From the NCBI GenBank assembly GCA_014584635.1, contig JACTML010000183.1, forward strand, positions 1-5,615: 5,615 nt of DNA, written 5' to 3'. Shown here piece after piece: positions 1 to 5,615 of the stretch. The notes under the pieces were generated by a model. The model had not been told where the DNA came from and did no database searches. It worked only from the letters and a program-made list of their open reading frames with translations. Each line of letters starts with the position of its first letter. Position 1 is the stretch's first letter. The translations under genes and the position numbers were made by a program. The DNA comes from Nitrosomonas eutropha. GTDB lineage: Bacteria > Pseudomonadota > Gammaproteobacteria > Burkholderiales > Nitrosomonadaceae.

Positions 1-719
1 TCAATCTGTCCGATCAGGGGTAGTTTGATGGCAAATGGATGTGGCTTGATGCCGAAGGTGAGTCCGAGCAGGTTGATTTCATAGCCTTCTACGTCACTGA
101 CGATGACGCCGAACAGGCCGAGTACGGAAAGCTGCCAGCCGCTACCGCTGGGTGCGGTGGCGGTGATGTTGTCTCCCAGATAATCTTTACCGATGGCGGT
201 GGGTGGCAGGTTCAGTCCGATTTCCGGTACAGCACGCGAGAGCCATGCGGTAAATGTATTCGAATTCGGACCAGGCCAGATGGTATATTCCTCCGCGTAG
301 GGATAGGTTTGTGCTGCTGCGTCAACCCGTTTGATCAGTTCGTCTACGCCTTCTCCCCGTTTTTCCGCCAGCAGCACCGGAGCGTTACCAAACCAGCGTC
401 TGTCTGGCGCCTGTTCATGAATTGCAACCACTGAGCCACCCCAGCGCGCGTACCATCCGGCGACTTCATACACCGTAAATGATTTGGCATGCGAGGGTTT
501 GGCAGCAAACCAGGTGTGTACTCCAAAAATTCCCCGCCAGCTGTAGGCACGTGCGGCATAGACCTGAATAACCGCTTCCGGTGTTTGCGCTGGATCAGGC
601 GCAATCCCCGTTCGTGCACGACTGGCCGTTCTCCAGTCAGAACCGCCGAAATTACAGCTCACCACAATAGCAATCAGCGTAAGAACAACTGCATAATTGC
701 CAATATTTTTGACAGCCAT
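1..719 (-). CDS. DUF3750 family protein, putative lipoprotein (3' end off the window)
   Basis: An open frame of 239 codons runs from an ATG at 719 to the left edge without a stop, so the C-terminus is missing; from my memory of the family (about 250-270 residues) most of the protein is present. I recognise the DUF3750 pattern: APDPAQTPEAVIQVYAAR (40-57), GVHTWFA (66-72), YEVAGW (84-89), WPGPNSNTF (148-156) and LPPTAIGKDYL (171-181). Function is not established. The N-terminus has Lys4, a hydrophobic stretch (about 10-20) and VVSC with Cys22, which fits a lipobox; Asn at +2 does not resemble the Asp inner-membrane retention signal, so a periplasm-facing lipoprotein is inferred. The ATG is preceded by AAAAGG nine bases away; TTG and GTG codons lie in frame just upstream, closed by a TAA. 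It lies 168 bp beyond cca and may have its own promoter. His68, Tyr84-Glu85 and Asn152-Ser153 hint at a papain-like fold. Family call firm, role unknown. Confidence 0.88.
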   Translation of the reverse strand, partial: MAVKNIGNYAVVLTLIAIVVSCNFGGSDWRTASRARTGIAPDPAQTPEAVIQVYAARAYSWRGIFGVHTWFAAKPSHAKSFTVYEVAGWYARWGGSVVAIHEQAPDRRWFGNAPVLLAEKRGEGVDELIKRVDAAAQTYPYAEEYTIWPGPNSNTFTAWLSRAVPEIGLNLPPTAIGKDYLGDNITATAPSGSGWQLSVLGLFGVIVSDVEGYEINLLGLTFGIKPHPFAIKLPLIGQI

Positions 720-728
720 CACAATCAA

Positions 729-734
729 CCTTTT
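729..734 (-). promoter_or_regulatory. Shine-Dalgarno sequence of the DUF3750 gene
   Basis: On the minus strand AAAAGG ends nine bases before the ATG at 719. It supports the ATG over the in-frame TTG (725) and GTG (722) codons, which lie too close to it. An in-frame TAA at 735-737 limits any longer N-terminus. Confidence 0.5.
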
Positions 735-830
735 TTATTGCGATTTCACCTGATGCTGCAAATGCGCAGGGGCCTGTTCAGGATTTTGGTCAAGGGAAGC
801 AGTGCCAGGCGAAATTGAATGAGGGAGCGG

Positions 831-859
831 AACATATTTGAAGCAGGTGAGCATTTCAA
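831..859 (-). promoter_or_regulatory. candidate sigma70-like promoter for the DUF3750 gene
   Basis: Reading the minus strand, TTGAAA (859-854, five of six matches to TTGACA) is followed after 17 bases by TATGTT (836-831, four of six matches to TATAAT). Transcription would start near 824 and leave a leader of roughly 105 bases before the ATG at 719. The spacing is ideal but the -10 box is only fair, and the region is AT-rich enough for chance matches. If it is not real, the gene would be read from the slt-cca transcript. Confidence 0.33.
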
Positions 860-887
860 GTTCAATTTTAACGCCGTAGTGCGCTCT

Positions 888-2138
888 TCAGTGGGGGATT
901 GAGCTACTTCCAAGGAAAGATTTGATCCGATTCACTCGCTCAGCATGAACCTGATGTTTAATGCGCAACGGCAAATCAGCATCATCGGCATGAGCGCGTT
1001 CAATTTGCCTGGCAATGGCACCACCATCCACGCTATTGGCAGCTTGTAATGCCCGGCTTAAATGCTCAGTCTGGGGATAGGGATGTTCAGCAAAACCGGA
1101 TCGACCATGAAAATCACTGGCGCAGGCTTGCAAAAAAGCAGTGAAGCGTGCTGGTTTACGGTAGGCATCGGTCGCTTGCAACATATCTGCAATGGTAGCG
1201 GGGCGTAATTCCAATGCACGATGCACGGTGCCATGAAAACGAGCGACCAATAGCGCCAGATCACGACATTCGCGCGGTACCCGAATACGCTCACACAGAT
1301 CGGCTACCAGTTTCACACTGCGCGCTTCATGGCCGATATGACGTGGCCATTCTTCTGGCGGTGTGGTACCTTTTCCCAGATCATGCACCAAACCGGCAAA
1401 GCGCACTTCCATGGGGTAATGTTGGGATGCGGCATAATCAATCACCAGCATGGTATGGACGCCAGTATCAATTTCCGGATGCGCATGCGCAGGTTGCGGC
1501 ACGCCAAACAACGCATGCACCTCCGGCAAAATGCGCGCCAGTGCGCCACATTCCCGCAATACATGAAACATGCGCGAAGGATGCTGTTCCATCAAACCGT
1601 TGGCCAGTTCCTGCCAGACCCGCTCTGCCACCAGCGCTTCGGTCTCGCCAGCATGCACAATCTCTTGCATCAGTTCAAACGTTTCCGGCGCGACCTGAAA
1701 ACCAAAACGCGCTGCAAAACGGGCCACACGCAGTATTCGCACCGGATCTTCCACAAATGCCGGGCCAATATGGCGCAAAACGCCTGCCTGCAAATCAGCA
1801 ATACCGCCAAACGGATCGATAATTGTGCCTGCACTATCTTTGGCGATGGCGTTGATGGTTAAATCGCGCCGCGCCAGGTCTTCCTGCAAAGTCACACCTG
1901 GTGCAGCGTACACTTCAAAACCTTTGTAGCCTTGGGCAATTTTACGCTCGGTACGCGCCAGGGCGTACTGCTCTTGCGTTTCGGGGTGCAGAAATACCGG
2001 AAAATCCTTGCCTACCGGACGATAGCCTAACTGCACCATTTCTTCCGGAGTGGCACCTACTACGACATAATCCTGATCCTTGACAGGCAGCCCCAGCAAT
2101 TCATCGCGTATTGCACCTCCTACCCGGTAAATCTTCAT
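888..2138 (-). CDS. cca: Multifunctional CCA protein: tRNA nucleotidyltransferase with HD phosphohydrolase domain
   Basis: Adds or repairs the 3'-terminal CCA of tRNAs from CTP and ATP, without a nucleic acid template, in the cytoplasm. The 416-residue product is close to E. coli Cca (412). The class II nucleotidyltransferase head shows GGAIRD (7-12) and the metal-binding pair DQD (Asp21, Asp23), then RRDLTINAIA (90-99) and EDPVRILRVARF (130-141), the base-selecting neck region. The C-terminal half carries an HD domain: His228, HD at 252-253 in VHDLGKG, and GHE at 269-271; in the E. coli protein this domain gives phosphatase and 2',3'-cyclic phosphodiesterase activity. I chose the ATG at 2138 because MKIYRVGGAIRD matches the usual family N-terminus; a TTG at 2165 would add nine residues and overlap slt. 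The start has no good Shine-Dalgarno and lies 10 bp after the slt stop, suggesting translational coupling. The stop is TGA. No key residue is missing. Confidence 0.97.
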   Translation of the reverse strand: MKIYRVGGAIRDELLGLPVKDQDYVVVGATPEEMVQLGYRPVGKDFPVFLHPETQEQYALARTERKIAQGYKGFEVYAAPGVTLQEDLARRDLTINAIAKDSAGTIIDPFGGIADLQAGVLRHIGPAFVEDPVRILRVARFAARFGFQVAPETFELMQEIVHAGETEALVAERVWQELANGLMEQHPSRMFHVLRECGALARILPEVHALFGVPQPAHAHPEIDTGVHTMLVIDYAASQHYPMEVRFAGLVHDLGKGTTPPEEWPRHIGHEARSVKLVADLCERIRVPRECRDLALLVARFHGTVHRALELRPATIADMLQATDAYRKPARFTAFLQACASDFHGRSGFAEHPYPQTEHLSRALQAANSVDGGAIARQIERAHADDADLPLRIKHQVHAERVNRIKSFLGSSSIPH

Positions 2139-2148
2139 GTTTGCTGCA

Positions 2149-4068
2149 TCAATTCTTGGGGGCAACCACGCCCAGCCGCTGTTTCAGGGTAGGCCGATCA
2201 GGTTGTCCAAAGTTACTGGCGTAGTACATCGAGTTGCTCAGCACAACCTTGACATAGTCACGTGTTTCGTTGAATGGAATGGTTTCGGCGTAAATCGCCC
2301 CTTCCAGCGGCCGGGTATCTCTCCATTGTCTGGCCCGGCCCGGTCCGGCGTTATAGGCGGCGGCAGCCAATAGTGGCTGATCATCCAGCTGATCCAGCAC
2401 ATGCTTCAGGTAGTAGGTCCCCAATTGCAGATTGGTATTGATATCAGTCACCAGCCCGGTATGAAAATCACGCACACCCAGTTTGCCAGCCACCCATTTG
2501 GCGGTTGCCGGCATTAGCTGCATCAGGCCGATCGCACCGGCACCTGACCGGATATCTGCGATAAAGCGGCTTTCCTGTCGTATCAACCCGTATACAAATG
2601 CTTCATCCAGCTGCTGTTGCCGCAGAACGGGACGCATTTGTTCACGATACGGTGCCAGATAACGCAGGTTGAAGTCGTGATGGGTAACGGTTTTAATGGC
2701 TGTATTGATAGCGCGATCATAGATCCCGTAGCGCTGGGCCACTTTGGCTGCAGCCAGCAGTTGCGCATCATCAAAATGCTGTATCGTCCAGATCCATTCG
2801 CGGTTTGCTTCCACCCGCTGATTGAGCCGATACAACGTCAGCGCCCGGCGAATACCCGGATTCTGTTCCATCCGATACACTTCCTGGGGTTTGATCTGAT
2901 ACTCGGCGGCGGGAACACTCAGCATTTCGCCCAATTCTTCTCTGGCCATCTGTCCGTAGAAACTATGCTCATGGCTTAAAGGAATCAGCAAGGTATTGGC
3001 TTCCACAGTCTTTTTACTGACTTTCAGCGCGCGGGCACGCCAGTAACGCCAGACATCCTCCTGCTGCATGGCAACCGGCATTTGATCGATACTGTCCTGT
3101 AAAACTTTCCAGTTGCCTGCACGCAATGCTATCCGGGCTTTCCACGCATGTTTGACATCCGATAATGGATAAGCGTGTTTTCCCTGCGTTGCCTGCATGA
3201 ACCAGTTGAGTGCACGTGCATCCTGCCTGATGGCTGCCCAGTAAGCAAGATTGCCCATGAAATAGGATTGATCTGTCTCTGAGAACCAGCTGCGCACTTT
3301 ATGCCAGCGTGCATACGCCTGATTGGTATCGCTACGCAACAGCCGTAATAATGCAAACAGTGCGATTTCCCGATCCGCGCGGGATTTAAAAACAGCCTGA
3401 CGGTCAAGATAGCGTCTGGCATCTTTGGCAGCAGCTCCCAATTTTTGCAAATCAAGTGCCTGCTGGCGCGGCAGATATTTGTTGACGCTTCTGGCTACGC
3501 TGGTATTACCCGCTTCCAGCGCCAGCCTTATCCGGGTCCAGATATCCTCTGTTGAAATAACGCCCGTTCCAAGTAACGTATCAAATACAGTCACGCAGCT
3601 GGCCGGCATATCACGCCCGGTAAACCAGAGCGAGCGCGCCTCTGCGGCAGCGGTTTTATCTCTGGCAAGACGCGGCTGCAACGCATAACACTGCAAGTTA
3701 TCCTCCCTGTTGACCAGTTTCGGATATTCCTCGGCAAACAATGCCCATTGCTGGCGCTTGCCGAGCAATTGCAGCCAGTCTGCGCGTAACCTGTCCGCTA
3801 CCAGACTGCCTTCGTGACGCGCAAGAAAGGCTTTGATCGTCCCAGTATCTGCAGATGGCAGAAACAGGCGCAGCTGGAAATATTCGGCATAAGGAGACAA
3901 TACATGGCGCTTCATACGCTCAGCATATTCGGCTACACGCACGGCATCCCCCGTCCGGAACGCTTCCCGTATTTTCAGATAATCCTCGTCTCCCCCAGCA
4001 AGCAGTAACTGTGTCCAACACAACAATAACAATCCGGCAAACACCTTACCCATAACCGACCCATCCAT
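2149..4068 (-). CDS. slt: Soluble lytic murein transglycosylase, Slt70 type
   Basis: Cleaves the MurNAc-GlcNAc bond of peptidoglycan in the periplasm, releasing 1,6-anhydro-muropeptides during wall turnover. The 639-residue protein is the usual Slt70 size. An N-terminal signal sequence (hydrophobic core about 9-23, likely cleaved near LLLAG, 21-25) leads into a long helical-repeat region (about 30-450; WRYWRAR at 340-346) that forms the ring-shaped superhelix in the family. The C-terminal goose-lysozyme-like domain (about 485-620) has the catalytic Glu499 in GLIRQESRF (494-502), GLMQLMPATA (514-523) and AYNAGPGRA (571-579), followed by ETRDYVKVVLSN (601-612). Cys127 and Cys158 could form a disulfide. 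The start is uncertain: the ATG at 4068 gives the longest form, but Met6 (4053) gives a more typical signal peptide (MGK then hydrophobic) with a purine-rich GGATGGG upstream. The TGA stop is 10 bp before cca, so the two form an operon. There is no lipobox, so a soluble periplasmic enzyme is expected. Confidence 0.96.
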   Translation of the reverse strand: MDGSVMGKVFAGLLLLCWTQLLLAGGDEDYLKIREAFRTGDAVRVAEYAERMKRHVLSPYAEYFQLRLFLPSADTGTIKAFLARHEGSLVADRLRADWLQLLGKRQQWALFAEEYPKLVNREDNLQCYALQPRLARDKTAAAEARSLWFTGRDMPASCVTVFDTLLGTGVISTEDIWTRIRLALEAGNTSVARSVNKYLPRQQALDLQKLGAAAKDARRYLDRQAVFKSRADREIALFALLRLLRSDTNQAYARWHKVRSWFSETDQSYFMGNLAYWAAIRQDARALNWFMQATQGKHAYPLSDVKHAWKARIALRAGNWKVLQDSIDQMPVAMQQEDVWRYWRARALKVSKKTVEANTLLIPLSHEHSFYGQMAREELGEMLSVPAAEYQIKPQEVYRMEQNPGIRRALTLYRLNQRVEANREWIWTIQHFDDAQLLAAAKVAQRYGIYDRAINTAIKTVTHHDFNLRYLAPYREQMRPVLRQQQLDEAFVYGLIRQESRFIADIRSGAGAIGLMQLMPATAKWVAGKLGVRDFHTGLVTDINTNLQLGTYYLKHVLDQLDDQPLLAAAAYNAGPGRARQWRDTRPLEGAIYAETIPFNETRDYVKVVLSNSMYYASNFGQPDRPTLKQRLGVVAPKN

Positions 4069-4286
4069 TCAAAACCATCATCAAGATTGAATCCAATTAT
4101 GCAACCGGCTGATCTGCTCATAAACCAATTGCGACACATCCAGCCTACAGGAGAAATGCTCTTTTCATATTACAATAAGGAGAGATATCGCTCATCTGTT
4201 ACTGCAATCAAACCGTTCGAGATGAACACAAAACGCATGATGTACAATTTTGCGTTCATCCCCACAACTGCCTTACAGAAACATCA
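4069..4286. other. gdhA-slt intergenic region
   Basis: These 218 bp separate gdhA from slt. Apart from the stem-loop at 4221-4260, I find only an imperfect 14-bp palindrome centred on GATATC (4180-4193) and AT-rich stretches such as TAATAT and CATAAT on the minus strand. None of these has a good -35 partner at 16-18 bp, so I cannot place a promoter for slt with confidence, although the gap is large enough to hold one. No small gene with a convincing ribosome binding site is seen on either strand. Confidence 0.5.
4221..4260 (-). terminator. 13-bp stem-loop after gdhA, possible terminator or 3' mRNA hairpin
   Basis: On the minus strand, arms at 4260-4248 (GATGAACGCAAAA) and 4233-4221 (TTTTGTGTTCATC) pair along all 13 positions, with one G-U wobble at position 8, around a 14-base loop. 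It begins 26 bases after the gdhA stop. The arm ends are not followed by a U-tract, and the stem is AU-rich, so it is not a textbook intrinsic terminator; it could instead protect the gdhA mRNA 3' end. On the plus strand the same pair would be an A-C mismatch, so the RNA form is better on the strand that is transcribed. A slipped pairing of AACGC (4256-4252) with GCGTT (4236-4232) is also possible. Confidence 0.38.
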
Positions 4287-5615
4287 TCAAATAACACCCT
4301 GCGCCAGCATGGCCTCCGCCACTTTCACAAATCCGGCAATATTGGCACCGTCAACATAATTAACCGTACCATTATTTTTCCCGCCATATTCGATGCAAGA
4401 GCGGTGAATGGCGCGCATGATTTCATGTAAACGCATATCCACTTCGCCACTTGTCCAGGACAGCCGCATGGCCTGCTGACTCATTTCCAGACCGGAAGTG
4501 GCTACTCCGCCAGCATTGCTTGCCTTGCCTGGTGCAAACAATATTTTTGCATAATGGAAGCGCTCTATCGCCCCGGCAGTACAAGGCATGTTTGCCCCTT
4601 CAGCCACACAGCTCACACCGTTCTTGACCAGAGCGATGGCATCGTTGTCATTCAGTTCATTCTGCGTGGCACAAGGCAATGCAACATCCACCGGCACATT
4701 CCACGGTTTCTCGCATGCAAGGAATTGCGCGCCTATCTTTTCTGCATATTCATTCACGCGCCCATAGTAACGATTTTTGACTTCGGCCAGGGTTGCCAGT
4801 TTTTCCGGTGTAAATCCGGCTTCATCCACCACGGTCCCGCTTGAGTCAGAAACAGTCACCACCTTGGCACCCAATGACATTGCCTTATCAATGGCAAACT
4901 GTGCCACGTTTCCTGATCCTGATACCGCTACACGCATCCCTTTCAGGGAACGTCCGGCATGGTTCAGCATCTCTTCAGTAAAATAGACCAGACCATAACC
5001 GGTTGCTTCCGGGCGCAACAGTGATCCGCCGAAACTCAGCCCCTTGCCGGTAAACACGCAATCCGACCGGTTAGTCAGTTTCTTGACCATACCGGCCATG
5101 TAACCGACCTCCCTGCCTCCCACGCCGATATCTCCGGCGGGAACATCGGTGTCCGCTCCGACATGCCGGAACAATTCAGTTGCGTACGCCTGACAGAAGC
5201 GCATGATTTCACCCGGGCTTTTACCTTTTGGATCAAAATCCGCTCCCCCCTTGCCTCCCCCCATGGGTAACGTGGTCAGTGCGTTTTTGAAAGTCTGCTC
5301 AAAGGCGAGGAATTTGAGAATGGAAAGGTTAACGGATGGATGAAAGCGTGTTCCGCCTTTATAAGGGCCAATGGCGGAATTATATTGAATACGGTAACCG
5401 CGATTGACTCGGACTTCGCCGCGATCATCCATCCACGCCACTCGAAATATGATTGCGCGCTCCGGCTCAATCAGTCGATCGAGCAATCCCTGATCAGCGT
5501 AACGGGAGCGATCTATGATAAAAGGCCACAAGCTTTCAACGACTTCAGATACAGCCTGCAGAAACTCCGGTTGCCCCGGATTTCTTTCAGCAACATAATT
5601 CTTGAATTCCTCGAT
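4287..5615 (-). CDS. gdhA: NADP-specific glutamate dehydrogenase (5' end off the window)
   Basis: Catalyses reductive amination of 2-oxoglutarate with ammonium and NADPH to L-glutamate in the cytoplasm, a primary entry of nitrogen into amino acids. The window holds 442 residues, open to the right edge; alignment from memory with E. coli GdhA (447 residues) suggests only about six residues and the start codon are missing. Numbering within the fragment: IGPYKGG with substrate-binding Lys86, LPMGGGKGG with catalytic Lys122, DTDVPAGDIGVGGREVG containing Asp162, the Rossmann loop GSGNVA (233-238), and SDSSG (256-260), the last matching NADP-type hexameric enzymes. APGKASNAGGVATSG (361-375) and the C-terminal AMLAQGVI are also canonical. 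The stop is TGA. An internal TTG at 5531 is not the start, because the upstream in-frame codons (EEFKNYV onward) continue the family N-terminus. It is separated from slt by 218 bp and a stem-loop, so it is likely an independent transcription unit whose promoter lies outside the window. Confidence 0.97.
   Translation of the reverse strand: MEEFKNYVAERNPGQPEFLQAVSEVVESLWPFIIDRSRYADQGLLDRLIEPERAIIFRVAWMDDRGEVRVNRGYRIQYNSAIGPYKGGTRFHPSVNLSILKFLAFEQTFKNALTTLPMGGGKGGADFDPKGKSPGEIMRFCQAYATELFRHVGADTDVPAGDIGVGGREVGYMAGMVKKLTNRSDCVFTGKGLSFGGSLLRPEATGYGLVYFTEEMLNHAGRSLKGMRVAVSGSGNVAQFAIDKAMSLGAKVVTVSDSSGTVVDEAGFTPEKLATLAEVKNRYYGRVNEYAEKIGAQFLACEKPWNVPVDVALPCATQNELNDNDAIALVKNGVSCVAEGANMPCTAGAIERFHYAKILFAPGKASNAGGVATSGLEMSQQAMRLSWTSGEVDMRLHEIMRAIHRSCIEYGGKNNGTVNYVDGANIAGFVKVAEAMLAQGVI

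Noticed and set aside
39..818. Plus-strand ORFs (39-434, 489-818) and a minus-strand ORF (344-619) over the DUF3750 gene
   Set aside because: All overlap the frame that encodes the recognisable DUF3750 motifs, and none has a domain signature of its own.
735..854. Minus-strand 39-codon ORF between cca and the DUF3750 gene
   Set aside because: It has no Shine-Dalgarno, a low-complexity-like composition rich in Pro, Gln, Ser and His, and overlaps the candidate promoter. It is kept only as a low-interest phasing note.
812..868. AAATTGAA (812-819) and TTCAATTT (861-868) as an inverted repeat around the candidate promoter
   Set aside because: Eight AT-rich bases separated by 41 bp are expected by chance, and no further extension is seen.
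1214..1862. Plus-strand open frames of 202 and 177 codons opposite cca
   Set aside because: They lie wholly inside the well-supported cca gene, show no recognisable domain and have the His/Gln/Pro/Arg-rich composition typical of an antisense shadow.
2139..2165. TTG at 2165 as the cca start
   Set aside because: It would add nine residues before the conserved MKIYRVGG start, overlap slt by 17 bases and lacks a ribosome binding site.
4087..4359. Plus-strand open frame of 90 codons across the gdhA-slt gap
   Set aside because: It runs 73 bases into the antisense of gdhA, has no convincing ribosome binding site at its ATG and no recognisable family. It also crosses the stem-loop at 4221-4260.
5529..5531. 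TTG at 5531 as the gdhA start
   Set aside because: The frame is open to the window edge and the 28 upstream codons match the GdhA N-terminal helix region, so the true start is outside the window.

Overview
The window looks like ordinary chromosomal DNA of a Gram-negative proteobacterium. All four genes are on the minus strand, so transcription runs from high to low coordinates. Protein similarity recalled from memory (a GdhA very close to the E. coli NADP enzyme, a Slt70-type periplasmic transglycosylase, an HD-domain CCA enzyme, a DUF3750 protein), the slt-cca pairing and the moderate GC content suggest a betaproteobacterium. A Nitrosomonas-like organism is my guess and is not proven by the sequence.

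Layout in transcription order: (1) gdhA, NADP-type glutamate dehydrogenase, 4287-5615, whose first few codons lie beyond the right edge. (2) A gap of 218 bp that holds a strong 13-bp inverted repeat just after gdhA and no convincing promoter. (3) slt, soluble lytic murein transglycosylase, 2149-4068. (4) cca, the tRNA CCA-adding enzyme, 888-2138, starting 10 bp after the slt stop, so the two are very probably co-transcribed and perhaps translationally coupled. (5) A gap of 168 bp with a possible sigma70-like promoter and a Shine-Dalgarno sequence. (6) A DUF3750 family protein with a putative lipoprotein signal, 1-719, whose C-terminal end runs off the left edge.

The genes cover separate housekeeping jobs: ammonium assimilation, peptidoglycan turnover, tRNA 3'-end maturation, and one cell-envelope protein of unknown function. 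I see no mobile element, CRISPR array, tRNA, rRNA or defence system. The most interesting item is the DUF3750 protein: its spaced His...Tyr-Glu...Asn-Ser-Asn-Thr-Phe pattern resembles permuted papain-like hydrolases (DeSI/PPPDE, LRAT), with serine in the place of the catalytic cysteine. That is a hypothesis. I do not see a previously undescribed multi-gene system here.
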